The notes beneath the pieces were generated by a model, which was given only the letters and a program-made list of their open reading frames with translations, had not been told where the DNA came from and did not search any database. The translations under genes were made by a program, and so were the position numbers. Of a DNA stretch of 64,000 nucleotides, positions 35,956-43,870 are shown piece after piece (the stretch's first letter is position 1; the number at the start of each line of letters is the position of its first letter). This DNA is from Pseudoalteromonas sp. S16_S37 (GTDB taxonomy: Bacteria > Pseudomonadota > Gammaproteobacteria > Enterobacterales > Alteromonadaceae), in contig NZ_JAAUWV010000013.1 in the NCBI RefSeq assembly GCF_014694405.1, positions 1-64,000 on the forward strand, in the 5' to 3' direction.

Positions 35956-37056
35956 ATGTCAATAATACCGACTATTACACCCAAGCTGTTGCACAAACAT
36001 AAAGATGATGACGTATTACTAAGTAGCCCGCGAAAGCTGCTACCAGCACGATTTGTCTCGGCACAAACACATCCAGCGACGGACCCTGCAATCGTGATGC
36101 TCAATAGCCTTTATGATGTGTCTGCGGATAACGAATATACCTTACGTGTACCAGCAGACTCGTCAGAACGCGCTGGTGTGCCTTATAAGGATGTGATCAC
36201 ACAAGCTGCAAACGAGTTGATGCGCGGTGTGCCACATCAAGTGATCGAAGCAATCAAAGCGGGTTTGCCACAAGACAGCGCAGAGCGATTAGATGTGAGC
36301 GATGAAGCCATTGCGGCGTTCCTTTTGCATCACCAAGTGACTCGCCACTCTCACAGTTTTAAGTTTGTGAACCAAGCAGAGCACTATTTCTTTTATCGAA
36401 AACCGCATGAACATGTGCCTGGCATTATGTTATTAGAGGCGGCAAGACAGACAATTTATTATCAGCTATATGGCTTTTCACAGCAGCAATTGGGCAAGGT
36501 TACAGTCAGCCTGAGCGAGTTGAATGCCAAGTTTTATCATTATGCTGAGCTGATGTATCCCATGGAGATTGTGGTTGATGATTTAACCGCAGGAGATATC
36601 CAAAAGCCCAAGGAAGTGTTGTATAGCGCATCGTTTTATCAACAAGGTATGTTGATTGCGCGTATTAACTCTCTGGCCCCTGTTATTTCTTTGAAGCGCT
36701 TTGTACTTGCTCGCAATGCCAAATTACTAAACGAAGATGAACGTTTCTCGCCACTCCCTGTTGCACCTATTACCACATTGCTCAGCAGTACCGCTGGCAA
36801 ACAAGTGCTCGTAGAGCTGCAAACAATCGGCATCACAGCGTGTACAACAAGCCCGTTTGAGGCTGATAACAATGATGCAGTGTATCTGAATGTGATTTAT
36901 GGCAACAAACTGCATTTCCAAACGCAAGTACAGTTGCAGCGTCATGACGATGGTAGTGCATTTTGGTCGTTCCTTGAGGTGGATCATGAGCAGCGAGAAA
37001 CGCTTAAAGAAATCATTAAGCGTGGTTTTGTCAGTAACCCACAGCAAGCAGCATAG
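35956..37056 (+). CDS. AfsA-type hot-dog protein (butenolide synthase homologue)
   Basis: A protein of 366 residues with two repeats of the A-factor biosynthesis hot-dog fold. The first has HHQVTRHSHSFKF and the hallmark HVPGIMLLEAARQTIYYQLY; the second repeat is weaker (about 230-350). In Streptomyces, AfsA joins a beta-ketoacyl-ACP to dihydroxyacetone phosphate and gives a butenolide phosphate. The start at 35956 is chosen because AAGGAAAT precedes it; an in-frame ATG at 35896 lies inside the amidotransferase gene. No gamma-butyrolactone receptor is seen nearby, so the product may be a metabolite, not only a signal. The OYE gene follows nine bases later. Confidence 0.88.
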   Translation: MSIIPTITPKLLHKHKDDDVLLSSPRKLLPARFVSAQTHPATDPAIVMLNSLYDVSADNEYTLRVPADSSERAGVPYKDVITQAANELMRGVPHQVIEAIKAGLPQDSAERLDVSDEAIAAFLLHHQVTRHSHSFKFVNQAEHYFFYRKPHEHVPGIMLLEAARQTIYYQLYGFSQQQLGKVTVSLSELNAKFYHYAELMYPMEIVVDDLTAGDIQKPKEVLYSASFYQQGMLIARINSLAPVISLKRFVLARNAKLLNEDERFSPLPVAPITTLLSSTAGKQVLVELQTIGITACTTSPFEADNNDAVYLNVIYGNKLHFQTQVQLQRHDDGSAFWSFLEVDHEQRETLKEIIKRGFVSNPQQAA

Positions 37057-37065
37057 AGAGGAAAC

Positions 37066-38160
37066 ATGACCCTATATCATTCTAAATACCCTCATTTACT
37101 CAAGCCATTACAGCTTGGTAAGCAAGGTAAAGTTGCAAACCGCATGTACTTTTCATCGGTTGGTTTTGACTTGTGTGATCACGAAGGCCGACCTATGCAA
37201 GAGTTTTTTGAGGTCTATGAGTCAATTATGGATGGTGGCTGTGGTTTTGGATTTTTAGGTAATGCCTCTGTTGATGCGTCTTCGCAGTATACCGATAGAA
37301 GTCAAAAGCTTGTCTCACAACAGCATGCGCTTGATCTAAAGCCAATTTTTACTGCGGCGAAGCAACGTAACTTTTTGCTCAGTGCCCAGTTGCAACATTA
37401 TGGTTCGGGAGATGCAACATCCTTAAGTGAGGCGCAAATTGAGTCGTATATCGAGCATTTTGTGCAAGCGGCGACATTAGCCTTAGAGATTGGTGCACCG
37501 GCGCTGCAAATACATGCGGCAAATGGTTATCTATTAAGTAGCTTTTTATCACCGAAGTTAAATCAAAGAACGGACCGCTGGGGTGGCAATGCAATGAATC
37601 GTGCGCGTTTGCTGCTCGAAGTGCTCAAGCGCGTTAAAGCGGTGGTGCAAGACGAAGTAGTGATCTTTGTTCGCTTGCAAGTGGATGACGGTTTTGGCCC
37701 GGAGGGTTTGAAAGTTGATCAGCTCGATGAGGTCGCTGTGGCCATCGAGCACGCGGGGGCGGATGCGATAACGTTAGCCAATGGCGTAGCACAAACCTTT
37801 GCCAAATTTCTCGATGATGCGAACTACACACTGGCATCTTGTCGTCACGCTGGGCGCTATTTAAAGCAATTTACAAACCTACCAATTGGTTTTTCAGCCA
37901 ACATCGGCAGCTTAGAGGTGGCTGAAGAGATCATTGCCAGTGGCGATGCTGATTTTATTGGCTTTGGTAGGCCAATCATCGCTGATCATCAATTTGTAAA
38001 CAAAGCACTTGCGGGGCAAGTGCATGAAATAAATCACTGCCAATGGGATTCGTATTGTCTGCGAGACAAAAAAGAGCCCTTGGCGGACAGAGTTTTTTGC
38101 TGCGTAAATCCGAGTTATTTACGCCCTCAACATATTCAAAACAAATATAAGGAAAATTAA
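37066..38160 (+). CDS. NADH:flavin oxidoreductase, Old Yellow Enzyme family
   Basis: An FMN-dependent ene-reductase of 364 residues. It has the OYE segment IHAANGYLLSSFLSPKLNQR followed by TDRWGGNAMNRARLLLEVL, with the usual phosphate-binding end NIGSLEVAEEIIASGDADFIGFGRP. Family members reduce activated C=C bonds such as those of butenolides. Near the C terminus are cysteines in NHCQWDSYCLRDKK and FCCVNP; these are in the region that holds an iron-sulfur cluster in 2,4-dienoyl-CoA reductase relatives, but the spacing differs. It overlaps nothing; SDR 1 starts two bases after its stop. Confidence 0.9.
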   Translation: MTLYHSKYPHLLKPLQLGKQGKVANRMYFSSVGFDLCDHEGRPMQEFFEVYESIMDGGCGFGFLGNASVDASSQYTDRSQKLVSQQHALDLKPIFTAAKQRNFLLSAQLQHYGSGDATSLSEAQIESYIEHFVQAATLALEIGAPALQIHAANGYLLSSFLSPKLNQRTDRWGGNAMNRARLLLEVLKRVKAVVQDEVVIFVRLQVDDGFGPEGLKVDQLDEVAVAIEHAGADAITLANGVAQTFAKFLDDANYTLASCRHAGRYLKQFTNLPIGFSANIGSLEVAEEIIASGDADFIGFGRPIIADHQFVNKALAGQVHEINHCQWDSYCLRDKKEPLADRVFCCVNPSYLRPQHIQNKYKEN

Positions 38161-38162
38161 TT

Positions 38163-38933
38163 ATGCAATATCAAGGCAAAGTAGCAGTCGTATCTGGTGG
38201 TACGCGTGGTATCGGTTTCAATGTAACGAAGAAACTTGTCGATCAAGGCGCGTTTGTCTATTTCACTGGGCGTAATCAAGAAGATGGGTTAGCAGCACAA
38301 GAGCAGTTAGGTTCACAAGCGCGCTACGTACAGCTAGATGTGACTGATGAGCACGCAGTAAACGCATTATTTGAACTGATTGAGCGCGAGCATGGTCGCT
38401 TAGATTTAGCGGTCAATAATGCCGGGATCACGACAAAACGTGCGTCTGTAAGTGAATTGGACTTAGCAGAGTGGAAGCGTGTTTTGGACATTAACTTGGT
38501 AGGTCCTTTGCACTTTATGTCTCGTCAAATTCAATTGATGCAAAAAGGCGATGGCGGCTCAATTGTGAACGTATCTTCATGCGGCGGGATCTTAGGTCAA
38601 CCACGTCAAAGTGCTTACTCAGTGAGTAAAGCGGCACTCAATATGCTGACACAAATTGCCGCAATTGAATGTGGCGTACCAGAAGAGGGTAAACAGCTGG
38701 TGCGTGTTAACGCTGTATGTCCAGGACCAACTATGGGTGGAATGAATACGCAAGAGCGTTTACGTGCAAATCCTGAAGCCACAGCCGAAAAATATCGCAA
38801 TACCGCATTACGTCGTTTTGCAGAGCCTGAAGAGGTGACTGCTTCGATTAACTTCTTACTCAGCGATGAGGCATCTTACACCACCGGGACTTTACTGTCT
38901 GTGGATGGTGGTTTTATTGCGGGTAAATTCTAA
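38163..38933 (+). CDS. Short-chain dehydrogenase/reductase 1 (FabG-like)
   Basis: An NAD(P)-dependent SDR of 256 residues. The classical motifs are all present: cofactor loop VSGGTRGIGFNV, NNAG in the middle strand, catalytic Ser in VNVSSCGG, and YSVSK with the catalytic Tyr-Lys. The C-terminal LLSDEASYTTGTLLSVDGGF is typical of FabG-like enzymes. It probably reduces a beta-keto group or oxidises a hydroxyl in the pathway. It starts two bases after the OYE gene, in the same operon. Confidence 0.92.
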   Translation: MQYQGKVAVVSGGTRGIGFNVTKKLVDQGAFVYFTGRNQEDGLAAQEQLGSQARYVQLDVTDEHAVNALFELIEREHGRLDLAVNNAGITTKRASVSELDLAEWKRVLDINLVGPLHFMSRQIQLMQKGDGGSIVNVSSCGGILGQPRQSAYSVSKAALNMLTQIAAIECGVPEEGKQLVRVNAVCPGPTMGGMNTQERLRANPEATAEKYRNTALRRFAEPEEVTASINFLLSDEASYTTGTLLSVDGGFIAGKF

Positions 38934-38961
38934 ATAGCAAGTATTAACAGGAGATTAGGAT

Positions 38962-39726
38962 ATGGCGAGTGTGCTTATTAGTGGAGCCAGTGAAGGAATT
39001 GGACTTGCGTTGGCAACATTACACCTACAACAAGGCGATACGGTGATCGGCTTAGCTCGGCATTGTCCTGAACGATTGGCTCAACATGATGGGTTCATAT
39101 TTATCAAAGCGGATCTGAGTTGTCTTGCGCAATTAGAACAGGTGATCGACTCGCATCAAGAGGTTTTGACTGATGCTGCGCTCGACACGGTTTATCTCAA
39201 CGCGGGAATAACGGGTAACGCCCCAGAGTTGGCAAGCAAAGTCGCACACGATGAAGTGACTAAGGTCATCAATGTCAATGCGCTAGCAAACAAGCTGCTA
39301 TTAGATGCCTTACTGGCAATGCCACACAGACCACAGCATGTGGTGGTATCAGGTTCAATCGCTGGGCGACGATATCGTGCGGGCATGCTGGCCTACAGTA
39401 TGTCCAAGGCTGCCTTGGAAGCGTTATGTGGTGTGTATGCTCAGGAATATCCTGATGTGTTCTTCGCCGTGCTTGGCATGTGTAACGTGGATACGCGCTT
39501 GTCGCACAATATTGTGAATCACCCCAATGTAGAGCTGTTTCCAGACCACTTACGTTTGCAACAACGTTTTCAAATGCCTGGCTATGTGGTGTCGGCTGCA
39601 GAGCGTGCTGAGGATGTATATCGAATAGTACACCTTGAGCATTGTCAGCAACTTATCAGCGGCGAGTTCGTAGAGATCAGAGCGCTGACAAAGGCAAGTA
39701 ATAAGCACTTAGTGAGTGCTTATTAA
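38962..39726 (+). CDS. Short-chain dehydrogenase/reductase 2
   Basis: A second SDR of 254 residues, only distantly related to the one before it. Motifs are ISGASEGIGLAL for cofactor, YLNAGITGN in place of NNAG, Ser in VVSGSIAG and YSMSK. The segment after YxxxK is longer and the C terminus lacks the usual FabG ending. Two different SDR genes in one operon suggest two separate redox steps. AGGAG lies before the start. A hairpin (AATAAGCACT with AGTGCTTATT, 39700-39724) overlaps its last codons. Confidence 0.9.
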   Translation: MASVLISGASEGIGLALATLHLQQGDTVIGLARHCPERLAQHDGFIFIKADLSCLAQLEQVIDSHQEVLTDAALDTVYLNAGITGNAPELASKVAHDEVTKVINVNALANKLLLDALLAMPHRPQHVVVSGSIAGRRYRAGMLAYSMSKAALEALCGVYAQEYPDVFFAVLGMCNVDTRLSHNIVNHPNVELFPDHLRLQQRFQMPGYVVSAAERAEDVYRIVHLEHCQQLISGEFVEIRALTKASNKHLVSAY

Positions 39727-39798
39727 TTAATAAGATTGAGTGATGCATAGTCTCAGCTTAATCAACAAAAACTTTTAACTTTAATTAAGGACAAGGTA

Positions 39799-40116
39799 AT
39801 GAGAAAAGAAATTCAAGCACTATTAATCGAAGCAATACAAGAACAAGACTTATATTTAGATCAGCCTGTAGATATGTCAGCAGGTGGAGACACGATTTTA
39901 TATGCAGAAGATGGTCAATTAGATTCACTCAGCTTAATTACCATCATTGCTGATATGGAAAAACAGATCTCAAATCGTTTTGGTGTGAAACTTAGACTGG
40001 CCAATGAGCGAGACCTTAGTACACACAACTCGCCATTTACAACATTTTCCAAGATGCATAACTTCATCGTTGATAAGTTAGAAGCTGCGCTACAAGTCAG
40101 TCGTGAAGTTGCTTAA
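39799..40116 (+). CDS. Acyl carrier protein 2 (phosphopantetheine-binding)
   Basis: A carrier-like protein of 105 residues. The likely attachment residue is Ser43 in GQLDSLSLITII, with helices before and after as in ACP. It is longer than the usual ACP and has an insertion around residues 60-90 (KLRLANERDLSTHNSPFTTF). It is not a close copy of ACP 1. Two carriers in one cluster point to two thioester-bound intermediates, or a carrier for an amino or C3 unit besides the chain. The gap of 72 bases before it may hold a promoter or processing site. Confidence 0.85.
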   Translation: MRKEIQALLIEAIQEQDLYLDQPVDMSAGGDTILYAEDGQLDSLSLITIIADMEKQISNRFGVKLRLANERDLSTHNSPFTTFSKMHNFIVDKLEAALQVSREVA

Positions 40117-40135
40117 CTGATTAGTGAAATGATAA

Positions 40136-40879
40136 ATGGACGTGCTCATGAAGAAGTATGTTTTGCGTGTTATGGAAGAGCCTTTAGCATTGTTTGTTAA
40201 AACAATTCATGGCGATTTAATACAAGAAGCAAAGCGACTTCTACCAACTGAAGTGCAGCAAGCTAAGCGGCGGCTTAGTCAGGCTAAATTACGTCAATTT
40301 ATCATCAGTCGTGCATTTGTGCGGCATACGCTTGGTTTAATGCTAGGCACAGATTGGCAGCATACGCCAATCTGCTTATCCAAATCAGGAAAGCCGTACC
40401 TTCCGGCGTTAGCTCGCCAATTATGGTTTAACGTATCACATGCAAAAAACACCATATGTGTGGCTTTTTCACAGCATAGTGATATTGGTGTTGATATTGA
40501 ATCGGCACAACGAGTTGTACCTAATGCGTTGAAAAAATTTGCATTTTCTGAGCATGAACAGCAAATGGCGCAGTCTCAAGTGGATATCAATAGTGCCTTT
40601 TTGCACTATTGGGTCGCCAAAGAGGCGGTGCTTAAGTGCATTGGGTGTGGGTTAAATCGAGCGCTACAAAGTATTCGTATCGAACAAGGCAGTGACGGAC
40701 AGATATGGGCACAGGATTTATTATCAAACTGTGTTTCTAAGCGTTATTTTCAGCTATTTCGGATCCCTGATATCAGCGGTTATGTCGGTTATTTAGCCTT
40801 GCCAGTTAGCACTTTGAAGTTACCCATTAATCAGCAAAAAAATGTGAGGAACTCTAACTATCAATGGAGACTAGAATGA
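40136..40879 (+). CDS. 4'-phosphopantetheinyl transferase, Sfp type
   Basis: An Sfp-family transferase of 247 residues that adds the phosphopantetheine arm to carrier proteins. It shows FNVSHAKNTICVAFS, DIGVDIESAQRV and the WVAKEAVLKCIGCGL motif with the magnesium-binding acidic residues (Asp in GVDIE, Glu in KEA). A dedicated PPTase in the cluster implies that the two carriers are not served by AcpS. The start is uncertain (ATG at 40136 or 40148). Its stop overlaps the next start by four bases (ATGA). Confidence 0.9.
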   Translation: MDVLMKKYVLRVMEEPLALFVKTIHGDLIQEAKRLLPTEVQQAKRRLSQAKLRQFIISRAFVRHTLGLMLGTDWQHTPICLSKSGKPYLPALARQLWFNVSHAKNTICVAFSQHSDIGVDIESAQRVVPNALKKFAFSEHEQQMAQSQVDINSAFLHYWVAKEAVLKCIGCGLNRALQSIRIEQGSDGQIWAQDLLSNCVSKRYFQLFRIPDISGYVGYLALPVSTLKLPINQQKNVRNSNYQWRLE

Positions 40880-41547
40880 AGATAGGATTTATTGGTGCCG
40901 GCGCTATGGCACAAACACTGGCATATCATGCACTACGTAGTGGACATCAAGTCATGCTTAGTAATTCACGAGGACCTGAGAGTTTAGCAGCAGTCGCTAC
41001 TAGATTTGGTTGTCAGGTAGGCACTTCGCAGCAAGCCGCTGAGTTTGGAGATGTGGTGGTGATTGCAGTACCGCTCTACGCATATAATCGACTGCCAAAA
41101 GAGCAACTAGAGGGCAAAGTTGTACTCGATTTACTGAATTATTTTCCACACCGAGATGGTTATATTACCGAGCTCAACAGCAGTGATACAACGACAAGTG
41201 AATTACTAGCAAGTTACTTAACGGGCTCAAAGGTTGTAAAAGCCTTCAACTCTATCACAGTGCAAGATTTACAAAGGGATGCGCGGCCACAGGGGGCGGC
41301 AGATCGTCGCGCGATCCCCATTGCATCAAACGATGCTCAAGCTAAGGAGCTGGTTGCAAAGTTGATTGATGACTTTGGTTTTGATGTTGCCGATGGCGGG
41401 AAGCTATCAGAAAGTTGGCGCTTTGAACGTTTTAGGCCAGCCTACTGTGTTGCTGCACCAAAGGATAAATTAGAGCGAATACTAGCATCTACCACACAAG
41501 ATACCGTGGTAGCGGATGGCCATTGGCTTCACACTCGTTATGTATAA
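40876..41547 (+). CDS. F420-dependent NADP reductase-like dehydrogenase
   Basis: A Rossmann dehydrogenase of 223 residues. It begins MKIGFIGAGAMAQTLAYHAL, followed by HQVMLSNSRGPESLA, which is the NADP phosphate-binding pattern of the F420H2:NADP oxidoreductase family. F420 synthesis is not expected in this organism, so NADPH is the likely cofactor and another substrate the target. The start at 40876 gives a four-base ATGA overlap with the PPTase stop and has GGAG six bases upstream; the longer frame at 40864 is not supported. It ends the cluster, before a strong hairpin. Confidence 0.86.
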   Translation: MKIGFIGAGAMAQTLAYHALRSGHQVMLSNSRGPESLAAVATRFGCQVGTSQQAAEFGDVVVIAVPLYAYNRLPKEQLEGKVVLDLLNYFPHRDGYITELNSSDTTTSELLASYLTGSKVVKAFNSITVQDLQRDARPQGAADRRAIPIASNDAQAKELVAKLIDDFGFDVADGGKLSESWRFERFRPAYCVAAPKDKLERILASTTQDTVVADGHWLHTRYV

Positions 41548-41572
41548 AATCTGACTTGTTTTCGTATTCAAT

Positions 41573-41606
41573 CAGTTGCGCTACAAAGGAGTAGCGCAAC
41601 TGTTCT
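41573..41606 (+). terminator. End-of-cluster hairpin terminator
   Basis: A 12-bp perfect stem (CAGTTGCGCTAC at 41573-41584 with GTAGCGCAACTG at 41591-41602) closes a 6-base loop and is followed by TTCT. It lies between the last biosynthetic gene and the convergent LysR gene and marks the end of the operon. The T-tract is weak. Confidence 0.75.
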
Positions 41607-42570
41607 AAAAGCGTCTTCTATTATTCTCATAACCATACATGTTGGCAAAATGAGGAATATTTTGCTCCCACAGTGGGCTGTCTTCACCTAAGCTATTTTG
41701 CAATTCATTGATAAAAAGCTTAATTTTTGCCGGGCTATTACGATGCGTGTACATCGCATAAAACGCACCGAAATCAGCGAGATGGAGGTCTGTGAGTAGT
41801 GGAACTAAATGGCCTTTTAACACTTCGTCTTGGATCATATGTGCCGCGACAACCGCCACCATGTTGCCGGCTTTGGCTGTATCAACCAATACATCTCCTT
41901 CATTCACTTTATACGCTGCACGTAGTTGAATAGTTGCAACTTGCTGATTATCGTCATAATACTTGATCTTATCCGTGATAAGACCGGTTGAGGCATAAAC
42001 TACGGCAGGCAGGCGTTCAAGATCGGCAATACTTTTTGGCTCACCATGGCGGCGAATAAAATCAGGAGCTGCGACAATTAACATGCGGTTGCGAGCTATT
42101 TTTTTGGCAATCAAGGTAGAGTCTTTAGGTTCACCAACACGAAATCCAAGGTCAAATCCTTCGCCGACCATATCAACAATGCGATCTTCTAATCTCAATT
42201 CAAATTCAATGTCTGGGTATTTTGCTTGAAAGTTGAGGATCACGTTTTGTAAAAAGCGCCGACCAAAAATATGTGGACTGGTGATTTTTAATTTGCCTTT
42301 AGGCTCGCAATGATAATTTTGCGCCACCCGAATAGTGTCATGTAATTGTTCGCGCAGTGCCCGCGCTTTTTCAACAATTTCATTGCCTGCCGCGGTCAGT
42401 GACAGCGAGCGTGTTGTACGATGCAACAATCTCACTTCTAATTCACTTTCTAATTTGGCGATTTGTCGAGAGATCACTGAACGGTCAACATTTCGATGTT
42501 CAGCGACATTGGCAAAAGATCCCAGCTCTACCACTTCTAAAAGTAGCATCAGGCGATTTGTTAACTCCAT
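41605..42570 (-). CDS. LysR family transcriptional regulator
   Basis: A LysR-type regulator of 321 residues. It has LTNRLMLLLEVVELGSFANV, then EHRNVDRSVISRQIAKLESE as HTH and an effector domain ending with a longer tail (YGYENNRRRF). The RSVISRQI pattern is that of regulators close to AaeR/DhaR-like LysR proteins. It is divergent from the RND efflux genes starting at 42693, with 122 bases between, so it is the likely regulator of that pump. It converges on the biosynthetic cluster but need not control it. Confidence 0.9.
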   Translation of the reverse strand: MELTNRLMLLLEVVELGSFANVAEHRNVDRSVISRQIAKLESELEVRLLHRTTRSLSLTAAGNEIVEKARALREQLHDTIRVAQNYHCEPKGKLKITSPHIFGRRFLQNVILNFQAKYPDIEFELRLEDRIVDMVGEGFDLGFRVGEPKDSTLIAKKIARNRMLIVAAPDFIRRHGEPKSIADLERLPAVVYASTGLITDKIKYYDDNQQVATIQLRAAYKVNEGDVLVDTAKAGNMVAVVAAHMIQDEVLKGHLVPLLTDLHLADFGAFYAMYTHRNSPAKIKLFINELQNSLGEDSPLWEQNIPHFANMYGYENNRRRF

Positions 42571-42692
42571 TTAAAGGCCTTGTTAATTGTATTTTTTGTT
42601 TGGTGCACCAGCAACACCAGTAAGGTGTTGATTAGAGCATTTTTATACATATCAATCAATACTATAGTGCTTAATGGAATAAGGAGTTAGTT

Positions 42693-43868
42693 ATGTTAAA
42701 AAAGTATAAATTTTATTACCTGTTAGGACTGTCACTCGGTTTAATGGGATGTATGCAAGCGCAAGAAGAAGTTGTGCAATCGGTGCCAAAAACGGCTGTT
42801 GATATTGTATCAGTTCCTACCTTGTCGGTTGTTGATTGGTTTACCTACACGACTCGATTGGAGTCTCCACAGCAGGTTGAATTGCGGCCCCGGGTAACGG
42901 GACTGATTAGTTCGGTTGAATTCAAAGAAGGCGATCTGGTACAGCGTGGCGATATTTTATTTAAATTAGATAAGCGTACTTTTCTTGCGCAAGTGAGTGA
43001 ACTGAAAGCGCAGATCTTAAAAGCACAAGCCGCTTTGCAGCAAGCACACAGTGAGTCGGCTAGAGCTCAGCGACTGCGTAAGCAAAAAGCCATATCAGCA
43101 GAAGAAGCTGAAGCCAGGACGTCAGTGACGGCACAGCGAGAAGCTGAATTAGCTGCGCTACGAGCCTCGCTTGAATTGGCTGAACTAAAAGTGGAGTTTA
43201 CAGAAATTCGCTCCCCAATTACTGGCAAGATCTCTAATGCTTTGTTTACTGAGGGAAATACTGTTAAAGCCAATGAGACTGTGTTAACCAGCATTGTCTC
43301 AACTGATAGGCTATATGCTTACTTTGACATTGATGAGCGCACGTGGAATAGCCACTTTGCCGCAATACCAAAAGTTGCTCAGTTGCCAGTCAAGTTACAA
43401 TTGCTAGGCACCCAACAGCAAAGTCAACAAGGGGTGATTGATTTTGTTGATAATGCGATTGATGAGCGCAGCGGTACGCTGAGAGTGCGGGCCACATTCA
43501 ACAATGATGATAAAAGACTGTTACCTGGCGCATTTGCACGAATAAGCTTAAGCACGGGACGCAATGATAAAAAAACCGTGGTCCCTGATCGGGCGGTAGG
43601 TACCGACCTAAAAAATCGCTTTGTATTGGTAATGGATAAAGACAATACCTTGCAATATCGCAAAGTTGAGCTGGGTAAACGCTATGGAGAGCTGCGCGCC
43701 ATAACGGGTGGTGTGGAGTTGGGTGAATGGGTGGTCATGAATGGACCCGCCAAGGTCGGTCCTGGTATGAGCGTAGAGCCGCGTGAAATCAACATTGAAT
43801 TACCTCAATCATATTCCAATATTGAGTTAGCGATGCGCGAAGAGCAAACCGATAGCAAGGAGCGCTAA
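42693..43868 (+). CDS. RND efflux periplasmic adaptor (membrane fusion protein)
   Basis: An AcrA/MexA-like adaptor of 391 residues, anchored as a lipoprotein (LGLMGC near residue 20). It shows the barrel-sandwich halves (RPRVTGLISSVEFKEGDLVQ, then RSPITGKISNALFTEGNTVK) flanking an alpha-hairpin (about 95-150, alternating Ala/Glu/Leu), then beta-barrel and membrane-proximal domains. It joins the inner-membrane pump to an outer-membrane channel. No outer-membrane factor gene is in the window, so a shared TolC is likely. The permease starts two bases after its stop. Confidence 0.95.
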   Translation: MLKKYKFYYLLGLSLGLMGCMQAQEEVVQSVPKTAVDIVSVPTLSVVDWFTYTTRLESPQQVELRPRVTGLISSVEFKEGDLVQRGDILFKLDKRTFLAQVSELKAQILKAQAALQQAHSESARAQRLRKQKAISAEEAEARTSVTAQREAELAALRASLELAELKVEFTEIRSPITGKISNALFTEGNTVKANETVLTSIVSTDRLYAYFDIDERTWNSHFAAIPKVAQLPVKLQLLGTQQQSQQGVIDFVDNAIDERSGTLRVRATFNNDDKRLLPGAFARISLSTGRNDKKTVVPDRAVGTDLKNRFVLVMDKDNTLQYRKVELGKRYGELRAITGGVELGEWVVMNGPAKVGPGMSVEPREINIELPQSYSNIELAMREEQTDSKER

Positions 43869-43870
43869 GT

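Noticed and set aside
40876..41547. True F420-dependent enzyme
   Set aside because: Only family similarity supports it; no F420 synthesis gene is seen and the organism group is not known to make F420.
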